55,236 nt of DNA from Anaerolineae bacterium (GCA_016931895.1 JAFGDY010000296.1:1-55236), one strand, 5' to 3'. Shown: positions 19,117-28,019, counted from the stretch's first letter. A program made the numbers and translations. The notes: generated by a model not told the origin, from the letters alone.

Positions 19117-19129
19117 ATTGGATGAAGAT

Positions 19130-21805
19130 ATGAAGTCTATTATCATCACTGCCGGAATTGCGCTGTTACTGGCCGTGTTTGTAACGTTGTCGTGGTATCC
19201 GGGGCAACTGGTAGCCGGTTTATTGTTTATTGCCTTTTTGCCCGGTTATACGCTCCTGGCGGCGCTCTGGCCCAATTCCGGCGACGCCCCTTTCACTCAG
19301 CCGGAACAATGGTTGGTGGCCGTGGCGGTCAGCTATGGATTGAGCGTCACCGTGCTGATGTTCATGGTTTTTGCCCGGCTGCCGTTAAATGGGTTGACCG
19401 TAGTGAGCGGCCTGGCCGGGATAACCCTAATTTTGGCCTGGGTCGCCTGGCTGCGCGCGCAAAAGGGGACTCCTCATCCGCGAAGGGTTCATCTGGATTC
19501 CTGGCTTATCGGGTTGGGCCTCGTTGTTCTGGTGGCGGCGCTCTTTCGGATAGTCAATATTTATTATTCCGATCACCAAGGCGATGAGGCCGAAATCTTA
19601 TTACGGGCGGTGTCGTTGGGTTATGGCCGTATTGAGGCTATGCTCACCCACACCAAAGGCCCCGGCGAGATTTTGTTATTGAACGCCATTGGCGCTATCG
19701 CGGGCCAATTTGACGAACAAACGGTTCGGTTGCCCTTTGCGCTGGCCGGCACAGCCGCGATTGGCCTGGTGGCGCTGTTGGGCCGGCGATTGTTCAATAA
19801 TTTGGTTGGCCTGGTGGCCGGTTTGCTGGCCGCTGTTGAAGGGGTTTTGATTTCCTACGCGCGCACGGCCCAATACCAGAGTGTGGTCTTGTTGTTCACC
19901 CTGGCTGCGTTGTTATGTTTTTATCGTTTTTATCAAACCGGCGGGCGTTCCAGGCGTTTGCACGGCCTGGGCGCGTTTTTGCTGGCTGCGGCTATTCTGT
20001 TTCATTTTGAAGCGGTATTGCTGGTGCCGGTAGCCATTTATTTGACCCTGGCCCACCTGGGACGGCCCAAACTTCAACAGCTAACTGCTTATCTTTCGCG
20101 CCTGGTTTATCTATGGCCTTCGGCCGTTATCTTTATCGTTTTGCTGGCTGTTTTTTATATCCCTTTTTTGTTACATCCCAGCGTTCAAAAAACCGGCGTG
20201 TATCTGGAAAACCGGGTGATAGCGGGCAGCCTGCCGCCTTTTAATAATTTGGCCCACTTTTTTTACTTTCAGGCGGTCAAATACAACTCTATTTATCACG
20301 TGGTTGGGCTTAATTTATTGTTATTGCTGGCGCTGCTCATTGACTTTGCCAGGACATTTTGGGATAAGGCAAATCAACAAACAGACCATCGTGTTTCTCG
20401 TTTCACAGATTACGTCTCGCGGTTTGTCCCGGCGATGGCCGTCGGCCTGATCCTGGCCGGTCTGATTTTGGTGATGAGGGGGGAGCAAAGATTATCGGCC
20501 TGGTTGTTGGGGTTGGGGCTATTTTTTATTTTTGGCCTGATCATCTTTTCGCGGGCCACGCCGCTACCCCAGCGAGTGCTCTGGTTGTGGATAGCGCCCT
20601 CTTTTTTAACTTACGTGGTTCTGGTCAATCGTCCCGGCAAACACCATTATTTGTTCCTGGCCGCTTTGATCATAGCCGGCGCGCTGGCGGTGGCCCAACT
20701 ATGGTCGGCGGGCGTCAAACGCTGGCCGTGGTTAAAACCTGCCGGGGGACGATGGTTGACCGCGGGCCTGGGGGTCATGCTGCTGCTAATTTTTGCCGCC
20801 CATGCCGTCATGCTGTTTTTGCGCAACGACCTGGAATACATCCTCACCTATCCGGCGCACAAAAACGCCTTTTACCCCACCGATGCCCACTATCCCCACG
20901 ATACCCGCATTGGGTTTGGTTTTCCGTTTCGCCTGGGCTGGCAAATGGTGGGCCGGTTGAAGCGCACCGGGCAGTTAGAGGGCACGTGGGCCGGCAATGA
21001 CGACGGCAACGCGCCCCTGTGGTACATGCTCAACACGCCGCCCACTCCCTGCTACCCCGACTACGTTTTACGGGGCGAAATCACTTACAAGGGCAGCGCT
21101 GATTTTGACGTGCCCTTTGACCCGCAGAATTTTGGCTATGTGCCCCGCTATCGCATTTGGGGCAATGACCGGCTGCGGTTGACGATTTTGGCCTTTGACC
21201 CGCTGGCCGGTGAAGTTGAGCCGTTTGACCTGTACGAAACTGCCCACTTTCCGCCGCCGGTTACGGCGACCGATTTTGCGGCCGGTATGAAGCCGCAGGA
21301 GCCGCCGACCCCGCAAATCCGGCTCGAGCCGGCCCCGGTTTTAGGCGAAGGTTCGGAATTAAAAGATAACGCCCCGCCCGAATACCTGGAACGAGCCAAA
21401 CGCTTAAAGGGTCAGGTGGCCTTGATTGGTTATGACCTGGAGACGCAGTTTGCCCAACCGGACGGAATTGTGCCTGTTACCTTACATTGGCAGGCGCAAA
21501 ACTTATTGAGTTTGCGTTACAAGGTATTTGTCCACTTGCTTTCGGCGGATGGCCGGGTGTGGTCTCAGGCCGATGATTTTCCGGTCTGCGGCCTGTCGCA
21601 CGCCAATAGTTGGCCGCCGGGAGCCGTTGTTCAGGATCGCCACCTGCTCAAACTGCCCCCCGACCTTCCCCCTGGTGCTTATACCTTGCTGGTGGGCATG
21701 TACGAGCCGGAGTTAGGATTGCGCCTGAATTATTTTGATGTGGCTGGAAATGAACAGGGTAATAGTTTAACGGCGGGAACTCTAGAAGTTAGACCCGGAT
21801 CATGA
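19130..21805 (+). CDS. GT-C glycosyltransferase with DUF1616-like N-terminus and one beta-sandwich module
   Basis: A 891-residue polytopic protein. The first 130 residues form four helices resembling the DUF1616 membrane domain. Then comes a PMT-like GT-C catalytic part with the acidic loop YSDHQGDEAEILLRA and KGPGEILLL, about ten more helices, and a soluble tail. One module closes the chain (VTLHWQAQNL, VFVHLLSADGR, PPDLPPGAYTLLVGMYEP). It differs from genes A and B in lacking the TYWNPLLGG segment. The start is taken at the ATG at 19130; a TTG four codons upstream is in frame. It overlaps the following CotH gene by four bases (ATGA). Confidence 0.88.
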   Translation: MKSIIITAGIALLLAVFVTLSWYPGQLVAGLLFIAFLPGYTLLAALWPNSGDAPFTQPEQWLVAVAVSYGLSVTVLMFMVFARLPLNGLTVVSGLAGITLILAWVAWLRAQKGTPHPRRVHLDSWLIGLGLVVLVAALFRIVNIYYSDHQGDEAEILLRAVSLGYGRIEAMLTHTKGPGEILLLNAIGAIAGQFDEQTVRLPFALAGTAAIGLVALLGRRLFNNLVGLVAGLLAAVEGVLISYARTAQYQSVVLLFTLAALLCFYRFYQTGGRSRRLHGLGAFLLAAAILFHFEAVLLVPVAIYLTLAHLGRPKLQQLTAYLSRLVYLWPSAVIFIVLLAVFYIPFLLHPSVQKTGVYLENRVIAGSLPPFNNLAHFFYFQAVKYNSIYHVVGLNLLLLLALLIDFARTFWDKANQQTDHRVSRFTDYVSRFVPAMAVGLILAGLILVMRGEQRLSAWLLGLGLFFIFGLIIFSRATPLPQRVLWLWIAPSFLTYVVLVNRPGKHHYLFLAALIIAGALAVAQLWSAGVKRWPWLKPAGGRWLTAGLGVMLLLIFAAHAVMLFLRNDLEYILTYPAHKNAFYPTDAHYPHDTRIGFGFPFRLGWQMVGRLKRTGQLEGTWAGNDDGNAPLWYMLNTPPTPCYPDYVLRGEITYKGSADFDVPFDPQNFGYVPRYRIWGNDRLRLTILAFDPLAGEVEPFDLYETAHFPPPVTATDFAAGMKPQEPPTPQIRLEPAPVLGEGSELKDNAPPEYLERAKRLKGQVALIGYDLETQFAQPDGIVPVTLHWQAQNLLSLRYKVFVHLLSADGRVWSQADDFPVCGLSHANSWPPGAVVQDRHLLKLPPDLPPGAYTLLVGMYEPELGLRLNYFDVAGNEQGNSLTAGTLEVRPGS

Positions 21806-24717
21806 GAAGCAAGAGAAACTATAAGCCGTTTTTCTGGGCGGCCACGCTGTTGTGTCTCCTGTTTGGCGGCTTACAGATTGCCATTCATGCGGTGCGCCAG
21901 GTGCCCAGCGACGTGATTATCAACGAATTCATGGCTGCCAATACTACCGGCTTAACCGATGAAAATGGCGAGCATGCGGATTGGCTTGAACTCTACAATC
22001 CAACCGGCCATCCGGTCAACCTGGGCGGTTGGTCGCTCACCGACGACCCCACCCAGCCGGAAAAGTGGCCCTTGCCCGATATTGTGTTGGGCAGCCATGC
22101 CTATTTGCTGATTTTTGCTTCCGGCAAAGACCGCCGCGCAGTTGAGCCGGGCGCGGCCTTGCACGCCAACTTTAAACTCAACCGGCAGGGTGAATTTTTG
22201 GGGCTGTACAACATTTTTGAAAAACGCTTTATGGACCAATTTTCGCCGTCGTTTCCAAAACAGTTTAGAGATATGGCCTACGGTCGTTATGGGCATGAGG
22301 GGCAGGCCGGCTATCTGGCCACAGCCACCCCCGGCCAGCCAAACAACGACAGCCTGGTTTGGCAGGGGGTATTGCCCCCGGTAGAATTTAGCGTGGAACG
22401 CGGTGTTTACGACGCTCCCTTCACCCTGGCCCTTCATTCGCCTGACCCGGCCGCCACCATCCGTTTTAGCACCGACGGCGGGCAGCCTACGGAAACGCGC
22501 GGCCTCCTCTACGTCCAGCCGATCCTCATTAGCACCACCACCTTTGTGCAGGCCACTGCCTTTAAACCCAATTTTCTACCCTCCCCCCCCCGGGCCCACA
22601 CCTACCTTTTTTTGAACGACGTGTTGCGACAGCCGGTTTTGCCGTCCGGTTTTCCCAAAACGTGGGGTATCCACGAGATTGATTTTGCCGGGCACGCCAG
22701 GGGCGAGGAAGTGCAAGCCGATTACGAACTGGACCCCAACGTGGTTAACGACCCGCGCTATCGCCCAACCATCACAGATGATTTGCAAACTATTCCTATT
22801 CTCTCCATTACCACCCATCCCCAAAATTTTGACATTTACGCCCATCCCCGGAATAGAGGCCGGGAGTGGGAGCGCCCGGTATCGGTGGAATTGATTGACC
22901 CTACCGGCAGCCAAACAGGCTTTCAAATCAATGCCGGTCTCAGGATTCAGGGTGGGGCGGGGCGGTGGGAATTTATGCCCAAGCACTCTTTTCGGCTTTT
23001 CTTTCGAGATGAGTACGGAGCTGCCACCCTCAAATACCCCCTTTTCTCCGATGCCCCGGTAGATGAGTTCGACACCCTCATTTTGCGTGGCGGCGTAGAC
23101 CGCAGTTATGCCGGCCATCCCGAAGTGGCCGACCACGCCCTGACCACTTATACTCGCGATGAATGGCTGCGCGCTTCGCAGATAGCCCTGTCGGGTGTTG
23201 GCGCGCACGGCATTTTTGTGCATCTCTATCTCAATGGCCTCTATTGGGGCCTGTATAACCTGGTGGAAAGGCCGGATGAGGCCTTTGCCGCCTCATATTT
23301 TGGCGGTCAAAAAGAGGAGTGGTACGTAATCAATCACCGGGGCACGGTGAGCGGCTCCAGCGACCGCTTTAGTGAATTATTGGCCTTGGTCAACAGCGGC
23401 AACCTGGCCGCGTCCGACCGGTATGCGCTGGTTCAAGCGTATCTGGATGTGACCCAATTCATAGATTACCTGATCTTAAACTGGTATGCGGGTACTGAGG
23501 ATTGGCCGGAAAACAATTGGTATGCCGTGTTGCCCAACCGGCCCTCGGGCCGGGTGAATTTTTTGGTTTGGGATGGGGAAGAAAGTTGGAACGAGGGGGC
23601 CAAAATTCACCTGGGCCAAAACGACCTGGCCGGTCGGCCTAACCTCGTCAAAATATTCTTTGAAGCCTTGAGCCAGAATCCGGACTTCAAAATGGAATTG
23701 GCCGACCGGTTATACAAACATCTCTCTCACAACGGCGTTCTTACCGATGTCCAGGCTAAGGCCCGCTGGCGGCGGCTCAATCAAGTGCTTGACCGGGCCA
23801 TTGTGGGCGAGTCGGCCCGGTGGGGAGATGTTAGGCAAGAGCCGCCGCTAACGCGGGACGACTGGCTCAAGGCACGAGATAATGTGTTGGCCCAAATGGA
23901 GGGCAATGCCGCCAAACTGTTGGCCCAGGCGCGGGCCATGGGGTATTATCCGCCGCTTGACCCGCCGGTTTTTAACCAACAGGGCGGTTTGGTGGCCGGG
24001 GATTTTGAACTGACCATGACCATTTCTACCCCGGTTAGCGGAGCGACCATCTACTACACCACCAACGGCGCCGACCCCCGCCTGCCCGCTAGCGGCCAAG
24101 TTTTGCCCGAGGCTTTGATTTATGACACCCCGCTGCCGTTGACCACAACCACGTTTATCAAAGCGCGGGCATTGGCCGGTGAGGCCGGTGAGGGGCCGGT
24201 GTGGAGCGCCCTGAATGAAGCCACCTTCAAACTGCGGGCCGCCGGGCCGCAGGCGGCCCTCACCGAGATAATGTACAACCCGGTGGGCGGGAACCAATAC
24301 GAATTCATTGAGTTAAAAAACACCGGCGATACGGATTTGCCCCTGGGCGGCGCGTTTTTTGATGAAGGGATTGCGTTTAAATTTCCGGCGGCAGTGGCCC
24401 CGCTTGCGCCCGGCCAGATGATTGTGCTGGCCCGCAACCCCGGCGCTTTTGCCAGCCGTTATCCGGGGGTGGAAATTGCCGGGGTGTATCAGGGAAAATT
24501 ATCAAACCAGGGCGAACGGCTCACCCTGCGTAACGGGTCGGGCGACATCTTGGTTTCTGTAGCGTATAACGATGAAAATGGCTGGCCCATCAGCCCGGAT
24601 GGCCGGGGCGATTCATTGATTTTGGTGGACCTGGCCGGGGATGTAGACAATCCGCAGCACTGGCGGGCCAGTATCGAGGTAAATGGTTCACCCGGCAGAG
24701 ACGAACCGGCCCCATAA
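21802..24717 (+). CDS. CotH kinase family protein with lamin-tail domains, paralogue 2
   Basis: A 971-residue paralogue with the same five-domain order as the gene at 9065: signal anchor (about 11-32), lamin-tail, chitobiase-C-like fold (TIRFSTDGGQPTE), CotH core, chitobiase-C-like fold (IYYTTNGADPRLP) and a final lamin-tail (LTEIMYNPVGGNQ). The active-site region reads DWPENNWYA and FLVWDGEESW, so the key acidic residues are kept. The start overlaps the stop of the preceding GT-C gene. A run of nine C at 22583-22591 lies in the Pro-rich end of the first chitobiase-like fold. Downstream is a remnant of a VTC gene instead of an intact one. Confidence 0.9.
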   Translation: MRSKRNYKPFFWAATLLCLLFGGLQIAIHAVRQVPSDVIINEFMAANTTGLTDENGEHADWLELYNPTGHPVNLGGWSLTDDPTQPEKWPLPDIVLGSHAYLLIFASGKDRRAVEPGAALHANFKLNRQGEFLGLYNIFEKRFMDQFSPSFPKQFRDMAYGRYGHEGQAGYLATATPGQPNNDSLVWQGVLPPVEFSVERGVYDAPFTLALHSPDPAATIRFSTDGGQPTETRGLLYVQPILISTTTFVQATAFKPNFLPSPPRAHTYLFLNDVLRQPVLPSGFPKTWGIHEIDFAGHARGEEVQADYELDPNVVNDPRYRPTITDDLQTIPILSITTHPQNFDIYAHPRNRGREWERPVSVELIDPTGSQTGFQINAGLRIQGGAGRWEFMPKHSFRLFFRDEYGAATLKYPLFSDAPVDEFDTLILRGGVDRSYAGHPEVADHALTTYTRDEWLRASQIALSGVGAHGIFVHLYLNGLYWGLYNLVERPDEAFAASYFGGQKEEWYVINHRGTVSGSSDRFSELLALVNSGNLAASDRYALVQAYLDVTQFIDYLILNWYAGTEDWPENNWYAVLPNRPSGRVNFLVWDGEESWNEGAKIHLGQNDLAGRPNLVKIFFEALSQNPDFKMELADRLYKHLSHNGVLTDVQAKARWRRLNQVLDRAIVGESARWGDVRQEPPLTRDDWLKARDNVLAQMEGNAAKLLAQARAMGYYPPLDPPVFNQQGGLVAGDFELTMTISTPVSGATIYYTTNGADPRLPASGQVLPEALIYDTPLPLTTTTFIKARALAGEAGEGPVWSALNEATFKLRAAGPQAALTEIMYNPVGGNQYEFIELKNTGDTDLPLGGAFFDEGIAFKFPAAVAPLAPGQMIVLARNPGAFASRYPGVEIAGVYQGKLSNQGERLTLRNGSGDILVSVAYNDENGWPISPDGRGDSLILVDLAGDVDNPQHWRASIEVNGSPGRDEPAP
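22583..22591 (+). repeat. Homopolymer run of nine C within CotH paralogue 2
   Basis: CCCCCCCCC followed by GGG encodes part of LPSPPRAHTY. The aligned codons of the other two CotH genes have no such run. Loss or gain of one C would truncate the protein before the kinase core. Confidence 0.85.
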
Positions 24718-24720
24718 AAA

Positions 24721-24789
24721 GAGGCCGTGATTGGGGAAATCCGGTATTTGTACTATACTCTGCGTTTACCCTATCCGGCCAAAGACTGA
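24721..24789 (+). pseudogene. Remnant of a second VTC-domain gene
   Basis: Read from 24721, the frame encodes EAVIGEIRYLYYTLRL and soon stops. The intact VTC protein encoded at 28083 has QAVIEEIQYLYYTLQL at residues about 130-145. At the DNA level 24724-24762 and 28473-28511 differ at only a few positions. Nothing else of a VTC gene is present. The remnant lies four bases after the CotH 2 stop and runs straight into the 7-base repeat array, so a VTC gene once following CotH 2 has probably been deleted. Confidence 0.75.
24731..24759 (+). promoter_or_regulatory. Possible promoter inside the VTC remnant
   Basis: TTGGGG (24731-24736), 17 bases and TATACT (24754-24759). It could serve CotH 3, which otherwise has no visible promoter. 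The -35 is weak. Confidence 0.3.
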
Positions 24790-24855
24790 CGACCAAAGAC
24801 TGACGACCAACGACCAAATTTCGTCATTCGTTATTCGTCGTTGGTCATTCGTCGC
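24784..24855 (+). repeat. 7-base tandem array, two inverted halves (GACCAAM / TCGTYAT)
   Basis: Left half: GACTGAC, GACCAAA, GACTGAC, GACCAAC, GACCAAA. Right half: TCGTCAT, TCGTTAT, TCGTCGT, TGGTCAT, TCGTCGC. The halves are near reverse complements, so a long hairpin can form. The array ends two bases before the CotH 3 start codon. Confidence 0.88.
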
Positions 24856-24857
24856 TA

Positions 24858-27827
24858 ATGATTATGATCATCCGCAGACTTCGTAAAACAATCTTTTTTA
24901 CAGCCGTTTTAGCTTGCCTGTTGTTGGGCGCGCGGTGGGTTCTTTTTATTTCCGCCAAAGAAATTCCCGGCAACCTGGTGATCAATGAGTTTGTGGCCGT
25001 CAATGGCAGCGGCTTGACCGACGAAGATGGCGACTATGCGGATTGGATTGAAATTTACAATGCGGGGCAGCAGCCGGTCAACCTGAGCGGTTGGTCTTTA
25101 ACCGACGACCCCAACCGGTTAGCCAAGTGGACCTTCCCGGACATAATCTTGGGCAGCCACGAATACCTGGCGGTTTTTGCCTCCGGCAAAGACCGCAAAT
25201 CTGGGGAGCCTGGTTCATCCCTGCACACTAATTTTAAACTCAACCAAAAAGGCGAATTTTTGGCCCTCTACAATATTTTATACAACCAGTTAATAGATGT
25301 GGCCGCGCCGCAGTTCCCGCCGCAGTTTAGGGACCTGAGCTATGGCCGCTATGGCCAGGGTGTATACGGTTACCTGGCCAACCCTTCTCCCGGCGCAGCC
25401 AACGACGAAACCACAACCTGGGCCGGCGTGGTGGCCCCGCTCCTCTTTAGCCAGCCGCGCGGCTTTTATAACGATCCCCTCACCCTTGAGTTGAGCACCC
25501 CCACCGAAGGGGCCACTATTCGTTATACCACGGATGGCAGCCGGCCCACCGAAACCAACGGCCAAACCTACACCGGGCCGCTGAGCATTGCCGGAACAAC
25601 GTTGGTGCGGGCCGTGGCCTTTAAGCCGGGTTTTTTGCCCTCTTATCTGGACACGCATACCTACCTTTTTCTTGATGACGTGCTGGCCCAACCGGCGCAT
25701 CCCCCCAACTTTCCCGATACCTGGGGTATCCATTCCAAAAACATCGGCGGCTACGTTAAAGACACGCCGGTGCTGGCCGATTACGAGATGGACCCCGCCG
25801 TGGTTAACGATCCTCTCTACCGGGACGAGATCAGAGAAGGCATGGTTTCAATTCCCTCTCTATCTATTGTTACCGAAATGCAAAACTACAATATCTATGG
25901 CCAGCCCAGAATGAGGGGCGAAGTCTGGGAGCGGCCTGTTTCGGTGGAGTTGATTTACCCTGACTCCCAGCAAGAGGGGTTTCAAACTAACGCGGGCCTG
26001 CGTATTCAGGGCGGGGAAGCGCGATGGGAGTATATTCCCAAACACTCCTTTCGCCTGTTTTTCAAAGCCAAATACGGAGCCACCAAACTTGAATATCCCC
26101 TGTTCCCCGACTCGCCGGTCACGCAGTTCGATACCCTGGTGCTGCGCGGCGGCACCAGCCGTAGTTACGCCGGACGCCCGCGCAGCGACCAGCGAGCCGT
26201 TACTTATACCCGCGATGAATGGATGCGAGCTACCCAGGTTGACCTCTCCGGGGTCGGTTCGCACGGTATGTTTGTGCACCTCTATCTCAACGGGATGTAT
26301 TGGGGTTTGTACAACGTCATCGAAAGGCCGGACGCCTCGTTTGCCTCGGCCTATTTTGGCGGCGATAAAGACGATTGGTTTGCCATTAAACACGGTTTTG
26401 CCGACGAAACATCACCTGATAAACAGGAGTTGTGGCATGGCGTCAACCACGGTGAGCCACTCAGCGGCAGCAGCGACCGGTATGATACCCTGCATCGTTT
26501 GGCCAGTGAAGGGAACCTGGCCGACCCTGAAAAATATGCCGCCCTCACCGCTTATGTTGACATCCCTCAATTTATTGACTTTTTCATCTTAAATTGGTAT
26601 GGTGGCCGGGCCGATAGCTGGACCGAAAACAACTGGTACGCGATTATCCAAAATCCGGCGGGCAAAATAAAATACTTTGTTTGGGATGCGGAAAATGTGT
26701 GGGATGATGGCGCCCTGATCAATGTGGGTAAAACCGGGCCGCGCAACGCCCTGAAACGCCTTTTTGACGCCCTCAGCCAAAACCCGGATTTTAAAATGGA
26801 ACTGGCCGACCGGCTGTACAAGCATCTCTTTAACGATGGCGCGCTGACCGAGGCCAACGCCCAGGAACGTTGGCTGCGGATCAATCAGCCAATTGAGCAG
26901 GCCATTATCGGCGAATCGGCCCGCTGGGGGGATGTTCGGCACGAAACGCCTGTGACCCAGGCCGATTGGCTCAAGGCCCGGGCTGATGTGTTGGCCCAGA
27001 TGGAGGGCAACGGGGACAAGTTGATCGCTCAAGCTCGCCAGGTTGGTTACTATCCAAATATTGATCCGCCCGTTTTTAATCAGCACAGAGGCGTGGTGCC
27101 TGCCGGCTTCAATTTAACAATGACCGCTACGGAGGGCGTGATTTACTATACCACCGATGGCTCTGATCCCCGCCTGCCGGTGACCGGCGAGGTTGCGTCC
27201 GGGGCCGTCGCCTACAAAACTCCCCTGGTGTTAACCGCCACTACCCCGATTAAAGCGCGGGTTTTGGCCGACGACCCGGCAGCCGGAACAGGCCAAACGT
27301 GGAGCGCCTTGCATGAGGCTGTGTTTAAAGTGGTGGAGCGCGAAAGTCAACTCAGCCTGACCGAAATTATGTACAACCCCTTGGGCGGAAGTGGCTACGA
27401 GTTTGTTGAACTGAAGAATGTGGGCGAGACGGCCTTAAATTTGGCCGGGATGTATTTTGATGAGGGCATTGAGTTTGTTTTTCCTCCTGGTGCGGTTCCT
27501 CTGCCTCCTGATGGTTTGGTAGTGCTGGTTAGAAATCCAGAGACCTTTGCCCAACGATACCCCGGTGTTCTCAGGGGGGGTGTTTATCAGGGTAAATTGG
27601 CCAACCAGGGAGAAAAGATAATCCTGCGGGACGCTGGGGGTAAGGTGGTGGTGTCGGTGAATTATAATGATGAAAACGGCTGGCCGGTCAGCCCGGATGG
27701 GCGCGGCGATTCATTGGTTCTGGTTGATCCGGGCGCGGACCCGGATAATCCCCTCAGTTGGCGGGCCAGTGCCAACCTGCACGGTTCGCCGGGCAAGGAT
27801 GAGCCAGCCTTAGAAACTAAAAATTAG
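24858..27827 (+). CDS. CotH kinase family protein with lamin-tail domains, paralogue 3
   Basis: A 989-residue paralogue with the same architecture as the other two. It has a signal anchor (about 13-33), lamin-tail (LVINEFVAVNGSGLTDEDG), chitobiase-C-like fold (TIRYTTDGSRPTE), CotH core, second fold (IYYTTDGSDPRLP) and lamin-tail (LTEIMYNPLGGSG). The core has an extra segment of about 20 residues before SGSSDRYDTL. Active-site positions are SWTENNWYA and FVWDAENVW. The start ATG (24858, or 24864 two codons on) directly follows a repeat array and has no ribosome site. The last codons and stop (ETKN then TAG) are supplied by another 7-base array. It is followed by an intact VTC gene. Confidence 0.9.
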   Translation: MIMIIRRLRKTIFFTAVLACLLLGARWVLFISAKEIPGNLVINEFVAVNGSGLTDEDGDYADWIEIYNAGQQPVNLSGWSLTDDPNRLAKWTFPDIILGSHEYLAVFASGKDRKSGEPGSSLHTNFKLNQKGEFLALYNILYNQLIDVAAPQFPPQFRDLSYGRYGQGVYGYLANPSPGAANDETTTWAGVVAPLLFSQPRGFYNDPLTLELSTPTEGATIRYTTDGSRPTETNGQTYTGPLSIAGTTLVRAVAFKPGFLPSYLDTHTYLFLDDVLAQPAHPPNFPDTWGIHSKNIGGYVKDTPVLADYEMDPAVVNDPLYRDEIREGMVSIPSLSIVTEMQNYNIYGQPRMRGEVWERPVSVELIYPDSQQEGFQTNAGLRIQGGEARWEYIPKHSFRLFFKAKYGATKLEYPLFPDSPVTQFDTLVLRGGTSRSYAGRPRSDQRAVTYTRDEWMRATQVDLSGVGSHGMFVHLYLNGMYWGLYNVIERPDASFASAYFGGDKDDWFAIKHGFADETSPDKQELWHGVNHGEPLSGSSDRYDTLHRLASEGNLADPEKYAALTAYVDIPQFIDFFILNWYGGRADSWTENNWYAIIQNPAGKIKYFVWDAENVWDDGALINVGKTGPRNALKRLFDALSQNPDFKMELADRLYKHLFNDGALTEANAQERWLRINQPIEQAIIGESARWGDVRHETPVTQADWLKARADVLAQMEGNGDKLIAQARQVGYYPNIDPPVFNQHRGVVPAGFNLTMTATEGVIYYTTDGSDPRLPVTGEVASGAVAYKTPLVLTATTPIKARVLADDPAAGTGQTWSALHEAVFKVVERESQLSLTEIMYNPLGGSGYEFVELKNVGETALNLAGMYFDEGIEFVFPPGAVPLPPDGLVVLVRNPETFAQRYPGVLRGGVYQGKLANQGEKIILRDAGGKVVVSVNYNDENGWPVSPDGRGDSLVLVDPGADPDNPLSWRASANLHGSPGKDEPALETKN

Positions 27828-27844
27828 AAATTAGAAATTAGAGA
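27810..27844 (+). repeat. 7-base tandem array (TTAGAAA) over the CotH 3 stop codon
   Basis: Five units: TTAGAAA, CTAAAAA, TTAGAAA, TTAGAAA, TTAGAGA. The stop codon TAG at 27825-27827 is part of unit three. Confidence 0.85.
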
Positions 27845-27890
27845 TGGGTAGCCCACTTTGAACAGATATTCCGTATCGCGTATTTCGTTT

Positions 27891-27999
27891 GGGTGTGTTT
27901 CATTTGAGTTGAGACTACCCCTAGAGTGCGGAATTTATTCCGCTTTTTGGCAGAGGCAGAATGAAATTTGCACTCCTTCAACTGATTTGAAACGCACCC
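27891..27999 (+). mobile_element. MITE-like palindromic element, 109 bp, with 9-bp target duplication
   Basis: Terminal inverted repeats GGGTGTGTTTCATTTGAGTT (27891-27910) and AACTGATTTGAAACGCACCC (27980-27999) match at 16 of 20 positions. Identical 9-base direct repeats ATTTCGTTT flank it at 27882-27890 and 28000-28008. GAGTGC (27924) and GCACTC (27970) extend the symmetry inside. No coding capacity. Removing it and one copy of the 9-mer restores CGTATTT/CGTTT, which looks like a degenerate 7-base array. The 9-bp duplication is consistent with several IS families; the parent is not in the window. Confidence 0.78.
27928..27948 (+). terminator. Terminator-like hairpin inside the MITE
   Basis: GCGGAAT and ATTCCGC pair around TT, followed by TTTTT. 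It could terminate transcription coming from CotH 3 and so separate it from VTC. Confidence 0.5.
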
Positions 28000-28019
28000 A
28001 TTTCGTTTAGGCACTATAG

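Noticed and set aside
20390-20417. 7-base array in the GT-C gene at 19130
   Set aside because: CGTGTTT, CTCGTTT, CACAGAT, TACGTCT share too few positions to call a repeat with confidence.
9065-27827. CotH proteins as sortase substrates
   Set aside because: None ends with a sorting motif, hydrophobic helix and basic tail; they are held by an N-terminal anchor or signal instead.
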